Below, piece after piece: positions 32,746 to 41,344 of a stretch of DNA of 59,503 bases. Position 1 is the stretch's first letter. Every line of letters begins with the position of its first letter. Both the position numbers and the translations under genes were made by a program. Below the pieces are notes generated by a model that was not told the origin of the DNA, did no database searches, and was given only the letters and a program-made list of their open reading frames with translations. Source of the DNA: a virus; the IMG/VR virus record IMGVR_UViG_3300009184_000049, positions 1-59,503 of that record; one strand, 5' to 3'.

Positions 32746-34779
32746 CTACTTGTTTATTTTAATTTCACAGTAATCAGTAGTGCAGTACGCTTCACCTTGA
32801 GCCTCAAGATTATCTACACCATCGTAAATTGCAGCAAAATCAATGTGCTTTAATTTACCGATATAAGACTCATATTGCTCTTCAGTAATTTCTGTGTATG
32901 GCTGCTGTGGATAAACTGTATTTCCCATTGGTAGGAATGAAACAGCCTTTAATTGTCCCTCGTACATATTAAGTGCTGGAACAATGTGCTTTGACTCTGT
33001 TTCCTTATCAAATGATAATGTTACAGAAACTCCATTGTCAGACCAATACTTCTGAGCAGTTGCAGCAAGTGCAATCTTTTCAAATAATGTTACATCCTTT
33101 TCAGATCTTGGATGACCTGATTTTATTGGGAAGTAGATTACTGATGTATTTGCTGATACTACGTCGTCTTCAATTGTGTACCCTGCTGCTTTGAACAAAT
33201 GCATCATTGGATCTGTGTTTCCAAATCGAACTGCACGAAGAAAGAACTCTCCTCCAGGACCCCAGTGAACTCCAGGAGTTGCACCAGAAAGAATTGAAAC
33301 AGAACCTGATGGCTTAACAGTTGTTACACGAATTGATTCACGAACACATAGCCATTCTGAATACTGGTGATCGTAATGGCGAATCTTGTTATATCCTTCA
33401 TCCATCCACTCACGAACAATTGGTAAACCCTTTTGATCTGCAAATGATGCAATGCCAGTAAGAGATGTACCGATACGACGATTTCGTTGCATGATACCGT
33501 TTGTTTGTGGCCAGTGTGTTGGAACAAGTGTTACGGTCTTTCCATATAGGTATGCAAACTTCAGGGTACGCAAGAAGTCTTCCTTAGATTCATGACGATT
33601 CAAGTGCACTTCTACAAGTGTACACAATTCGTATGATTCTAATGGCTGCTCCGCACAGGGATTAAAGCCCATCACACGATAGTCTTTTCCGTCTGGCGCA
33701 TCCTTTAGTCTGCCATAATTACGAGCAACATCAAGCCAGATAAAACCTGGTTCTCCGTTTTCCGTAATTAAATCTACATAATCTTCGTATTTTGTTCCTA
33801 CTTCTGCTGAAATAGAATTATTAGACATCCAGGCCCATCCTGGATTTTCTGGATCAAACGAGTTACGCTCTGGGAATAGTTCTGAATTCTTTAGATTCAT
33901 AAATGTTTCATCCCCTGCATTACCCAAAGCAAGGGTTGCTGAGCGACGGACATTACCTGATACCACGCAGGTACCAATAAGGTTTACAAGGTCTACGATA
34001 GCACGAGAGTCTAGTGTTTCACCTGCTCTGGAGCCGATTACACGGTCTATATGGTCATGCAACTTGATAAGAGGTGCAGGGCCTGATGCAACGCCTCCAA
34101 AGCCCTTTATAGGGGCTCCAAGAGGTCTGATTAAATCATAGTTAAACTTCTGAATACTCTGGTTTGCTCTAAGGTAAGAATTGATTAGAAGTCTAACTGA
34201 CTCTACCCATCCTTCACGAGTGTCTGGAATTTCAAAGATCTCTTCTGGCTCTGTTGGGGCATAGATTGAGAAATGCTTATCCTGTCCCACTGTATCAAAC
34301 CCTACACCGATTCCAAGCATAAGAGCATCCATAACCCAAGCAAACAGGGCTCCTGGATCGTTCTTATCAAGGTCTTTTGTAGAAACCATTGCACAATTTT
34401 GTAGTGCTGCTGAGTTCTTCTTCTCCATAGTCATAGGAGTTCCGAATGCCCACATACCTCGTCCTGGGGGTGTCCACTTTAATTCAAACATTCTTTGGAA
34501 TGCTTCTTGTGCAGATTTTTGTGCCTTGTAGTCATTCCAAGGCAAACGGTTTTCTTTAGCATGATTCTTTTGAACTGAATACATACCCTCGATTACACGA
34601 CGACAAACCTCATGCCATCTTTCTTTAGTTCCATCTTCCTTCATTCGAGAATATGTACGAATAAAAGTAATTTCTCCAAGTGAATTTTCTGCTGCATCCT
34701 TAAACCCAAATGGGTTTTCTTGGCTTTTGAACTTTTCTACAAAGTCCTCTGGAAGTTTAAAACTAAAAAAATCTGACAT
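32746..34779 (-). CDS. adenosylcobalamin-dependent (class II) ribonucleotide reductase
   Basis: 677 aa, close in length to monomeric class II reductases of the RTPR type. Visible signatures: Cys129 in AALQNCAMVS (redox pair), the NPCAEQPLESYELC block near residues 370-385 with the two cysteines 11 apart, TVKPSGSVSILSGATPGVHW, and a C-terminal Cys666-x4-Cys671 pair for re-reduction. It turns ribonucleotides into deoxyribonucleotides for phage DNA synthesis and needs B12 from the host. GAAAGGA precedes the ATG and a TGCTATACT promoter lies upstream. It sits alone among structural genes. Confidence 0.9.
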   Translation of the reverse strand: MSDFFSFKLPEDFVEKFKSQENPFGFKDAAENSLGEITFIRTYSRMKEDGTKERWHEVCRRVIEGMYSVQKNHAKENRLPWNDYKAQKSAQEAFQRMFELKWTPPGRGMWAFGTPMTMEKKNSAALQNCAMVSTKDLDKNDPGALFAWVMDALMLGIGVGFDTVGQDKHFSIYAPTEPEEIFEIPDTREGWVESVRLLINSYLRANQSIQKFNYDLIRPLGAPIKGFGGVASGPAPLIKLHDHIDRVIGSRAGETLDSRAIVDLVNLIGTCVVSGNVRRSATLALGNAGDETFMNLKNSELFPERNSFDPENPGWAWMSNNSISAEVGTKYEDYVDLITENGEPGFIWLDVARNYGRLKDAPDGKDYRVMGFNPCAEQPLESYELCTLVEVHLNRHESKEDFLRTLKFAYLYGKTVTLVPTHWPQTNGIMQRNRRIGTSLTGIASFADQKGLPIVREWMDEGYNKIRHYDHQYSEWLCVRESIRVTTVKPSGSVSILSGATPGVHWGPGGEFFLRAVRFGNTDPMMHLFKAAGYTIEDDVVSANTSVIYFPIKSGHPRSEKDVTLFEKIALAATAQKYWSDNGVSVTLSFDKETESKHIVPALNMYEGQLKAVSFLPMGNTVYPQQPYTEITEEQYESYIGKLKHIDFAAIYDGVDNLEAQGEAYCTTDYCEIKINK

Positions 34780-34813
34780 GTGTATCGTCCTTTCAAAAAC
34801 GGATTAAGTCCTA

Positions 34814-34822
34814 AGTATAGCA
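34814..34822 (-). promoter_or_regulatory. extended -10 promoter of the ribonucleotide reductase gene
   Basis: TGCTATACT, about 35 nt before the ATG at 34779, gives a normal leader with GAAAGGA. It touches the inverted repeat at 34822-34846. Confidence 0.5.
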
Positions 34823-34871
34823 GAGTTTTATGAAAAGCAAAACTCTACCTAAATCTATTGTTGAGAGTTTT
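34822..34871 (-). repeat. three alternating 8-nt arms upstream of the reductase promoter
   Basis: On the plus strand AGAGTTTT occurs at 34822-34829, its complement AAAACTCT at 34839-34846, and AGAGTTTT again at 34864-34871. The middle arm can pair with either neighbour, so two exclusive hairpins are possible. It may be an operator over the -35 region or a folded 3' end of the upstream message. No T-run follows, so it is not a standard terminator. Confidence 0.4.
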
Positions 34872-35583
34872 ACTTAAAGTTTTTCTTTTGCCAAAACTTT
34901 AATCTATAACCATTTTGGAAAGTAGATCTAGTTTTACTTCTTTGCTCTTCTACTTTTTTTGCTGAAAAGTTTTTGTCTAATTCCATTGTCCAATCTTCTC
35001 TCTTAAAAGGAAAAACCTGAAACATTGGAGTTCCTTGTTTAATAGTTCCTTTAAAATTCTTTTTTACTAAAAATGATAAATGACCATCAGTAAAATAGTT
35101 ATCAGTATCAACTACAGCATCGATAGCCTTTAGGGGTGATGAAGGTTGATGGATTGGGTTTGTAAAAAATGTACTATATCCTTTATCAGTTTGAACCATC
35201 CAAGTAGGATGAATTCTTAAAATTTGACTACAATAAATATCTTTATCAATAGGTAGATGAGATACTTGTTCTGGAAGATGTTCGGCTATCAGTGCTGAAT
35301 AATGCTTACTCATTCCAGCAGGTAATTGAAGATTAATTTTTCCATCAGTTGTATCTATATATATATCGCATGGAACTTTTAAAAGGTATCCCATAGACAT
35401 TGCATCAAAAAAAGGTTGACATTTTTTTACAGTTAAATGAAGTATACCTCTATCAGGTATATCAGTTCCAGAAATGGCTGGTTGTTCTTTGTACCAGGAG
35501 GGAATATTTTTTGTTGCTAATTCTGGTTCTGGAACAATATTTAATAGTTGCGGATACATCTGTAAAAATCTAATAGTATTCAT
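34870..35583 (-). CDS. conserved phage protein of unknown function (DUF6065-like)
   Basis: 237 aa. Segments such as HPTWMVQTDKGYSTFFTNP, DAVVDTDNYF and KQGTPMFQVFPFKREDW resemble a family widespread in marine and freshwater phages and annotated only as hypothetical; I think it is DUF6065 but cannot confirm. The composition suggests a compact beta-rich fold. AAAGGG precedes the ATG at 35583 and a TGATATAAT box lies upstream. Confidence 0.6.
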   Translation of the reverse strand: MNTIRFLQMYPQLLNIVPEPELATKNIPSWYKEQPAISGTDIPDRGILHLTVKKCQPFFDAMSMGYLLKVPCDIYIDTTDGKINLQLPAGMSKHYSALIAEHLPEQVSHLPIDKDIYCSQILRIHPTWMVQTDKGYSTFFTNPIHQPSSPLKAIDAVVDTDNYFTDGHLSFLVKKNFKGTIKQGTPMFQVFPFKREDWTMELDKNFSAKKVEEQRSKTRSTFQNGYRLKFWQKKNFK

Positions 35584-35603
35584 ATAGCCCTTTCGATATT
35601 TTA

Positions 35604-35612
35604 ATTATATCA
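35604..35612 (-). promoter_or_regulatory. extended -10 promoter before the gene at 35583
   Basis: TGATATAAT on the minus strand, right after the upstream gene's TAA (35617-35615); leader of about 15 nt with AAAGGG. Confidence 0.45.
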
Positions 35613-35614
35613 TA

Positions 35615-36031
35615 TTAAAGTGTTTGCCATGTTTTTGGATCTTGCATTTCAAGCAAAGAACTTGGTGCAACATAAAAATGTAACAATTCTTCATCACATT
35701 CTAGGACTGTTGAATTATCTGTTCCTCCAGATATAATTAAAATATTGTTAATTTCTGGTTCAATTTTAATTAAATCATTATCTAAATAAATTGTTTCAAT
35801 AATTTTATTTTTTTTATTTAAATATATTTTTCCATAAAAACATAAATATTTTTTTGAACCTGAAGTAAATTTAACATCATTATTTTTAAAATATATTTTT
35901 TCATTAGAAAACAAAATTTTATATTTTTGCTTGTTATAATTTATGTTATTTATTTTGCAAATGTCTTGTATTAAAATATTGATTGATTTATGAGCATCAT
36001 CTTTTACTGTTGATAAAGTATAATATGTCAT
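35615..36031 (-). CDS. small cupin-like protein, unknown function
   Basis: 138 aa, very rich in lysine, asparagine and isoleucine, more AT-rich than its neighbours. The second half (IEPEINNILIISGGTDNST then LHFYVAPSSL) has the strand rhythm of a cupin or the C-terminal half of a 2OG oxygenase, but no HxD metal site is seen. The start overlaps the GNAT stop by ATGA, so the two are probably co-translated. Low certainty on function. Confidence 0.5.
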   Translation of the reverse strand: MTYYTLSTVKDDAHKSINILIQDICKINNINYNKQKYKILFSNEKIYFKNNDVKFTSGSKKYLCFYGKIYLNKKNKIIETIYLDNDLIKIEPEINNILIISGGTDNSTVLECDEELLHFYVAPSSLLEMQDPKTWQTL

Positions 36032-36525
36032 GAAGAAACTCTTTTTCCAAAAAAAACATAAGGGTATATTGGTTGATCAAAAAAATGTTCTCTAAGATCA
36101 ATTGCTTCTTCTAATTTAGTATCCTCAATTGGTTCAACATTAAATGCAGAAGAATATAATTTATTTCCAATTTCAGAACCATAGTTATGATGAATTTTTT
36201 TATTTAAATAGTGTTCTACTACCTTTGTTCCATAAATTGTTGATGCTTTTCCAATGCCCCTATTTCTAAGATTAGGAGATACAAATGCTCTGTCAACAAT
36301 AAAATTTTTAGAATCATTATCTATTTTCCATGTTCCATAACTATCTGGATAGTCATTAAATATTTGATCTGAAATATAAATATTACCGCTAGGATATTTA
36401 TCATTAAAATAAAAACATCCTATTCCATTTAAACTTGGATGATTTTTAAATAATGTAAAGCAGGCCCAAGATCCAAATAATTCTTTGGGATATGAAAGTT
36501 CTGAAGTGTCTAAAAGTTTAAACAC
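36028..36525 (-). CDS. GNAT-type N-acetyltransferase
   Basis: 165 aa. It shows the acetyl-CoA binding motif A of the GNAT fold: VDRAFVSPNLRNRGIGKAST with RNRGIG at residues 87-92, preceded by a beta strand and followed by a helix (YGTKVVEHYL). The acceptor is unknown; modification of a small molecule, a host protein or a phage structural protein are all possible. It starts with GTG at 36525, 7 nt after the Hint-protein stop, with a weak ribosome site. Confidence 0.65.
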   Translation of the reverse strand: MFKLLDTSELSYPKELFGSWACFTLFKNHPSLNGIGCFYFNDKYPSGNIYISDQIFNDYPDSYGTWKIDNDSKNFIVDRAFVSPNLRNRGIGKASTIYGTKVVEHYLNKKIHHNYGSEIGNKLYSSAFNVEPIEDTKLEEAIDLREHFFDQPIYPYVFFGKRVSS

Positions 36526-36531
36526 TAAAAA

Positions 36532-37860
36532 TTATTCTTCTGTTTGGTAACCGTCAAAGACTAAGAAATGCTCTGTATAGAACATATCATAAGGTTCACA
36601 GTTAATAGAAACAACTTGATGAGGGATATATGAAACTATTAATTCAGTTATAGGTATCCAAGTGTTTGTATCTGTAGACCATAATTCGTCTGTATCTAAA
36701 AGATTAATAGATGCAATCATTTTAGCAACATTGTCTCTTTTTACAAGCAAGAAGTGAGATCCTGAATAAAATTCACCATTTATTGATACAGATTCTTCTG
36801 CTTCTGTAGTTCCTATATTCATAATTGTTGTTTCTTTATTAGGCAAAAGATTTAATGTTTCTGGATTACCTGTCCAGTTTTCCATTTGTTCTTTTGTAAA
36901 GTTTGCTCCTAGTTCAGGAATTTCTGTAGATACAAGAATATCTCCTGCTTTAAGATTTTGTGCTTGTGTATATCCATCTGTTGTTAATACTAATGTTTCT
37001 ACACTTACAGATTTTCCACGATAACCACCAAAACCAAAGTCATATGCTCCGAATGCACCGAATGCTCCGAAGGCACCAAAAGCACCGAAGGCACCGAATG
37101 CACCAAAAGCACCAAAAGCACCAAAAGCACCAAAAGCACCGAAGGCACCGAATGCGCCAAAAGCACCGAATGCACCGAATGCACCGAAGGCACCGAAGGC
37201 ACCGAAGGCACCGAAGGCACCAAAGGCACCAAATGCTCCGAAGGGTGCAAATGAGAATGTTGTGGTGACAGATCCTGATTGAGAAGATGTTCCTGAGTTA
37301 CCATTTGCATTTGTAGCATAAACATTATATGTCTGAGCAGTTCCTTGTTCTTGTCCAACGCTTACAGATGTTCCTGATGTATCTCCAGATTTTCCATCAT
37401 CAGATGTCCAATGATAATTAGTAATTGCTGAGCCACCATTTGCTGGTGCTGTCCATGAAACCGAATCTGTTCCTGCTGATGGAGAAGATGCAGATGGGGC
37501 ACTAGGTGTTGCTGGAACAGTGGTTACTGTTACTGAGTTAGATGCAGCAGATGCTTCACCTGTTCCTTCTGCGTTAGTTCCTACTACTGTAATAGTTGTA
37601 ACAGCACCTGATCCAAATCCAGTAATCGTTATTGGAGAAGATGAACCTGTTGCTGAGTGTGTTGCATTATGTACGTTGCAATATCCTGATGCTGTATAAG
37701 ATGTAGCAGCATTTGGACCTGTGGGAGTAAATGTTACAGTAACTGCACCATTGTTATATGGCCGTCCTGTTCCAACATCTGTTGCTGTTCCAATAGTTGG
37801 TGCATATGGTTTCAAGAAGTCATTTGCTCCTTGACTCATTCTACCTGCTTGCTTTGACAT
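36532..37860 (-). CDS. virion protein: Ig-like domains, 22 FGA repeats and a C-terminal Hint domain
   Basis: 442 aa. Residues about 20-205 hold two Ig/fibronectin-like domains (ITITGFGSGAVTTITVVGTN; ITNYHWTSDDGKSGD). About 207-272 is an uninterrupted run of 22 FGA triplets. From about 283 a Hint (hedgehog/intein) fold follows: SVSVETLVLTTDGY at its start, NLKAGDILVS, a block-B-like SGSHFLLV, and FYTEHFLVFDG at its end. The first residue is Ser where inteins have Cys, and the end lacks the usual His-Asn, so full protein splicing is not expected; N-terminal self-cleavage or ester transfer remains possible. AGGGAGA lies before the ATG. Confidence 0.72.
   Translation of the reverse strand: MSKQAGRMSQGANDFLKPYAPTIGTATDVGTGRPYNNGAVTVTFTPTGPNAATSYTASGYCNVHNATHSATGSSSPITITGFGSGAVTTITVVGTNAEGTGEASAASNSVTVTTVPATPSAPSASSPSAGTDSVSWTAPANGGSAITNYHWTSDDGKSGDTSGTSVSVGQEQGTAQTYNVYATNANGNSGTSSQSGSVTTTFSFAPFGAFGAFGAFGAFGAFGAFGAFGAFGAFGAFGAFGAFGAFGAFGAFGAFGAFGAFGAFGAFGAFGAYDFGFGGYRGKSVSVETLVLTTDGYTQAQNLKAGDILVSTEIPELGANFTKEQMENWTGNPETLNLLPNKETTIMNIGTTEAEESVSINGEFYSGSHFLLVKRDNVAKMIASINLLDTDELWSTDTNTWIPITELIVSYIPHQVVSINCEPYDMFYTEHFLVFDGYQTEE
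37045..37242 (-). repeat. coding array of 22 nine-base units (Phe-Gly-Ala)
   Basis: 198 nt of 9-nt units with varying third codon positions, so the repeat is kept at protein level rather than being a recent DNA expansion. It forms a very regular FGA tripeptide run between the Ig-like and Hint parts. Confidence 0.9.
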
Positions 37861-37891
37861 ATTTAATCTCCCTTATTCTTTTAATTTTTTG

Positions 37892-39445
37892 TTATGCTGA
37901 CAAGTCGCCGAAGACTAGCCATCCGCTTGCTGTTTTCATTGCTGTTGCAACTGAGTATGTTGTTCTGAACTTAAGTCCTGGGGTTCCAACGACTGAGTTA
38001 GTACTAGCAAAGTATGCTCCAGTTCCTGATTCCTGGAAGAAATCAATTGACTGACCAGTTGAGTATCCTGTTGCTGGAAGAGTAATTACTACTGCTCCAG
38101 TTAGCGGAATAAACTGATCTGCCCGTGATGCTGCGATTGTCTGTGCTCCTGCTGCAAGTGCAGTTGGGATATTAGTAATCGAAGGAACGCCAGCCTTTGT
38201 CTGTGTACCGTCTGTAAATGCTACACCTGAAGCAGAGGCTGTAATTAATCCTGTTGCTGTAATTGCTGGTGCTGTTACTGTTCCAGTAAATGTTGGATCT
38301 GCCTTTGGTGCTTTTAGACCAAGGTTAGTTGTAAGTGTTGTAGAGAAGTTAGCATCATTTCCAAGAGCAGTTGCTAATTCATTAAGTGTATCAAGTGCTG
38401 CTGGTGCTGAGGCTACAAGGTTTGAAACTGCTGTTCCTACGAATGCTGTAGTTGCAACTTGTGTAGTTGACGTTCCTGCTGCTGCTGTTGGAGCAGTTGG
38501 TGTACCAGTAAGTGCTGGTGAAGCAAGTGGTGCCTTTAGATCAAGTGCTGTCTGTGTAGCAGTTGAGATTGGCTTTGCTGAGTCTGCTGTATTGTCAACA
38601 GATCCTAAACCAACCATTGACTTTGTGATACCTGATACTGTTCCAGTAAATGTAGGTCCTGCAAGGTTAGCCTTAAGTGCCAATCCTGAGTTAACAGTTG
38701 CAGTTAATGCAAGTGCTGATGTATCTGCAATACCATGAACATTTGTAGTATCAACATCATGTGCTGAAATCTTTGTGTCTGCTGCAGATGCTGCTGCTGC
38801 AATTGCTTCAGATTTTGCTGTTGCAATTGCTGCTGCTTGAGCAGTAGAAACTGGTTTATTTGCATCTTCTACATTGTCTACTACCCCAAGACCAATTGAA
38901 GCCTTTGTGACGGATGCAACCTTTGTAGTTGCATCTGCTGCTGCTGTTGAAATTGCAGCATTTGCCTTTGTAGTTGCATCTGTTGCTGCTGTTGAAATTG
39001 CAGCATTTGCCTTTGTAGTTGCATCTGTTGCTGCTGCTGCGATTGCGGCTGCTTGTGCAGCATTTGCCTTTGTAGTTGCATCTGTTGCTGCTGTTGAAAT
39101 TGCAGCATTTGCCTTTGTAGTTGCATCTGTTGCTGCTGTTGAAATTGCAGCATTTACGTGTGAAAGGTATGCAAGAGATGAAGTATCTGAAATTCCATGA
39201 ACACCTGTTGTTGCTGAATTATGTGTAGAAAGTATTGATGCTGCACCTAAAGTTAAAGTGTTTGTGGTTGATGTTAAATCTGCTGAAGTAGTATAGTAAA
39301 CTAATGAGTTCCAAGCAGTTTGGCCATCACCAATTTTAGACTTGCCAGTGTTTGTTTCGAGGCCAATCTCTCCTGCTGCTAAAGTAGGATTTGCTGCAGT
39401 CCATTGTGTAGAAGTTCCTCTACGCTGTTGCATTCTTGTTGTCAT
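37892..39445 (-). CDS. tail fibre protein with alanine-rich coiled-coil repeats
   Basis: 517 aa. It opens with a short fibre-attachment module (QQRRGTSTQWTAANPTLAAG then GLETNTGKSKIGDG) shared by the next fibre gene. About 90-190 is a set of near-identical AATDATTKANAAIST repeats predicted to form a trimeric coiled coil. HGI(S/A)DT and KSMVGLGSVDNTAD modules and a beta-rich tip (SIDFFQESGTGAYF) follow. AAGGAG lies before the ATG at 39445. Confidence 0.75.
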   Translation of the reverse strand: MTTRMQQRRGTSTQWTAANPTLAAGEIGLETNTGKSKIGDGQTAWNSLVYYTTSADLTSTTNTLTLGAASILSTHNSATTGVHGISDTSSLAYLSHVNAAISTAATDATTKANAAISTAATDATTKANAAQAAAIAAAATDATTKANAAISTAATDATTKANAAISTAAADATTKVASVTKASIGLGVVDNVEDANKPVSTAQAAAIATAKSEAIAAAASAADTKISAHDVDTTNVHGIADTSALALTATVNSGLALKANLAGPTFTGTVSGITKSMVGLGSVDNTADSAKPISTATQTALDLKAPLASPALTGTPTAPTAAAGTSTTQVATTAFVGTAVSNLVASAPAALDTLNELATALGNDANFSTTLTTNLGLKAPKADPTFTGTVTAPAITATGLITASASGVAFTDGTQTKAGVPSITNIPTALAAGAQTIAASRADQFIPLTGAVVITLPATGYSTGQSIDFFQESGTGAYFASTNSVVGTPGLKFRTTYSVATAMKTASGWLVFGDLSA

Positions 39446-39501
39446 TTAGTTTCTCCTTCTGTACGGTTTGCGTACACTTTCTTATTTTTTTTAATAGTCA
39501 T
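39442..39501 (-). CDS. 19-aa mini-ORF between two fibre genes
   Basis: It reads MTIKKNKKVYANRTEGETK: the ATG at 39501 is 2 nt after the upstream stop, and its TGA overlaps the next start as ATGA. The next gene's Shine-Dalgarno lies inside it. It is basic and short, possibly a coupling peptide that carries ribosomes to the fibre gene, or a chance frame. Confidence 0.35.
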   Translation of the reverse strand: MTIKKNKKVYANRTEGETK

Positions 39502-39503
39502 TT

Positions 39504-40805
39504 TTATTCTACTCCCCCACCATCAAGCACAAGGTTTAGAGATGAAATATCTTGTATTGCTGCTTTAACAAACGCTGTTGTAGCAACTCTTGTTGAGTCG
39601 TTACCAAGTGTTTGTGTTGGTGCCGTTGGATTTCCAGTAAGTGCTGGAGATGATAGAGGTGCTTTTGCTGATAAAGCAGTTGTAATTGTTGATGCGTAGT
39701 TAGCATCATCTCCAAGTGCTGCAGCAAGTTCATCCAAAGTATCTAGTGCTGCTGGGGCTGATGCAATTACTGCATTTACAGCATTTGTTGCTGCAGTGAT
39801 TGCTTCTGACTTAGCAGTTGCAATATCAGTTGTAATTGCTGTTCGCAATGTTGTATCTGCTGCTGTAGCAAAGGCTTTTGCTGCGTCAGCCTTTGTAGTA
39901 GCATCTGTTGCTGCTGCTGAGATAGCCTCTGACTTGGCAGTTGCTGCCTTTGTAGTAGCATCAGTTGCTGCTGCTGAAGTTGCTGCAGATTGTGCTGCGT
40001 TGGCTTTGCTTGTTGCATCAGTTGCTGCTGCAGACTGTGCAGCATTAGCCTTTGAACTAGCGTCTGCTGAAGCAGTTGCTTCTGCTGCAGCCTGTGCTGC
40101 GTCTACATAAGTCTCTGTTGCCACTGTTGAATCAATGTCAAATGCTTCTGTTGTAGGGTTCCAATCAATTCCAACACCAGCAAGTGCTGACTGATCTACT
40201 GTCGCACCAGCAAGAGCGCTTGAGAGGTCTGATTGAGTGACTAGAAGTGCAGTATTTGCAATTCCGTGAATATTTGTTGTATCTGATTCATGTGAAGCAA
40301 GGGCAGTTGCTGCTGTTGTTTCTGCACCTGACTTGGCATTATTAGCCTTAGTAGTTGCATCAGATGAAGCAGTTGAAATTGCTTCAGACTTAGCAGTTGC
40401 AATTGCTGTAGCCTGTGCTGTAGATACTGGCTTGGCTGTATCTGCTGTATTATCTACTGACCCTAAGCCAACCATTGACTTTGTTACGCCAGAGACTGTT
40501 CCTGTAAATGTTGGGGAAGCAATTGGGGCTTTTGAAGACATAGATGAAGCAATTGTTGTAAAGAATGCTGGATCATCGTTAATTGCTGCTGCAATCTCGT
40601 CAAGAGAATTTAGGAGTCCTGGGGCGCCAGCAATCATTGTATCAAGATCAACAAAATAACTTAGAGTTGACCAGCGATTGGTTCCATCACCAATCTTAAA
40701 TTTATTTGTATCTGTTTCATAGCCAATCTCGGCTGCTGAAAGAATTGGGTTTGCTGATGTCCACTGTGCTGCGGTACCTCTGCGTTGCTGTTGTCTAACT
40801 GCCAT
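39504..40805 (-). CDS. tail fibre protein, paralogue of the fibre at 37892
   Basis: 433 aa with the same N-terminal module (QQRRGTAAQWTSANPILSAA, IGDG), the KSMVGLGSVDNTADTAKP module, a HESDTTNIHGIANT module and many A(T/S)DA(T/S)(S/T)KA coiled-coil repeats. It ends near LNLVLDGGG without an extended tip domain, so it may be a stalk that pairs with another fibre. A strong TAGGAGGA and a promoter precede it. Confidence 0.72.
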   Translation of the reverse strand: MAVRQQQRRGTAAQWTSANPILSAAEIGYETDTNKFKIGDGTNRWSTLSYFVDLDTMIAGAPGLLNSLDEIAAAINDDPAFFTTIASSMSSKAPIASPTFTGTVSGVTKSMVGLGSVDNTADTAKPVSTAQATAIATAKSEAISTASSDATTKANNAKSGAETTAATALASHESDTTNIHGIANTALLVTQSDLSSALAGATVDQSALAGVGIDWNPTTEAFDIDSTVATETYVDAAQAAAEATASADASSKANAAQSAAATDATSKANAAQSAATSAAATDATTKAATAKSEAISAAATDATTKADAAKAFATAADTTLRTAITTDIATAKSEAITAATNAVNAVIASAPAALDTLDELAAALGDDANYASTITTALSAKAPLSSPALTGNPTAPTQTLGNDSTRVATTAFVKAAIQDISSLNLVLDGGGVE

Positions 40806-40842
40806 TTACTTCCTCCTAATGGGGGCTGCCCATATCTATCTT

Positions 40843-40851
40843 ATTATAACA
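40843..40851 (-). promoter_or_regulatory. extended -10 promoter for the two fibre genes
   Basis: TGTTATAAT on the minus strand, about 37 nt before the ATG at 40805. The leader contains a small ATGGG/CCCAT hairpin and TAGGAGGA. Confidence 0.45.
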
Positions 40852-40859
40852 TCAATTTT

Positions 40860-41309
40860 TTAATTGAAGTTATCTATTGCTACTCCACCATCGTTGGTAG
40901 AGGTAAAGTCTGTGTCCAATGCATTACCAGAGTCTGTGCTGGCTGTCATTGGACTATCAAAAAACCCAGAATCAACAAACTGACTTACAATAAGGCCTGT
41001 GCCATCAATTGCTGTATCGTGAATGTGATCTGGAATATTAATTGTATCTTCTATTGTTGCCTGTGTATACCAAGAACCATTGTAGTGAAAATTAATTCTA
41101 TTTGTTGATGTATCTAACCATTGTGTTCCATTAATTGGTGAAGAGGGAGCAGTATTGCCAACAGCCATTGATCGATTATCAACATACTCCTTAGTTGCTG
41201 CATGGGCATTAAGAGTTGGGGCTCCTACTGTTACTGCACCTCCAAATGTACCGCCGTTTGCTACGGACAGACCATTCTTTACTTTGAAGTCTTTATCGAC
41301 TGTTGTCAT
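40860..41309 (-). CDS. small fibre/adhesin protein
   Basis: 149 aa. The N-terminus (DKDFKVKNGLSVANGG, HAATKEYVDNR) matches the start of the 668-aa fibre next to it, a common fibre-base motif. A short C-terminal beta region holds WLDTSTNRINFHYNGSWY, typical of fibre segments. GGGAG lies before the ATG. Probably part of the same fibre complex. Confidence 0.6.
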   Translation of the reverse strand: MTTVDKDFKVKNGLSVANGGTFGGAVTVGAPTLNAHAATKEYVDNRSMAVGNTAPSSPINGTQWLDTSTNRINFHYNGSWYTQATIEDTINIPDHIHDTAIDGTGLIVSQFVDSGFFDSPMTASTDSGNALDTDFTSTNDGGVAIDNFN

Positions 41310-41344
41310 TTACTACTCCCTCTTCCAACTATTTTTATTTTTTA

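Noticed and set aside
32746-34779. Intein in the ribonucleotide reductase
   Set aside because: The catalytic blocks follow each other at normal distance and the length is normal for a class II enzyme.
37045-37242. CRISPR array
   Set aside because: The units are 9 bp, contiguous and in frame, without spacers; it is a coding repeat.
36960-37358. Long open frames on both strands over the FGA array, rich in His/Arg or Leu/Val
   Set aside because: They are shadow frames created by the 9-bp coding repeat of the Hint-domain protein; they have no ribosome sites and only follow the repeat.
38874-40110. Alanine/valine-rich plus-strand frames and glutamine-rich minus-strand frames
   Set aside because: They arise from the repetitive coiled-coil codons of the fibre genes in other frames.
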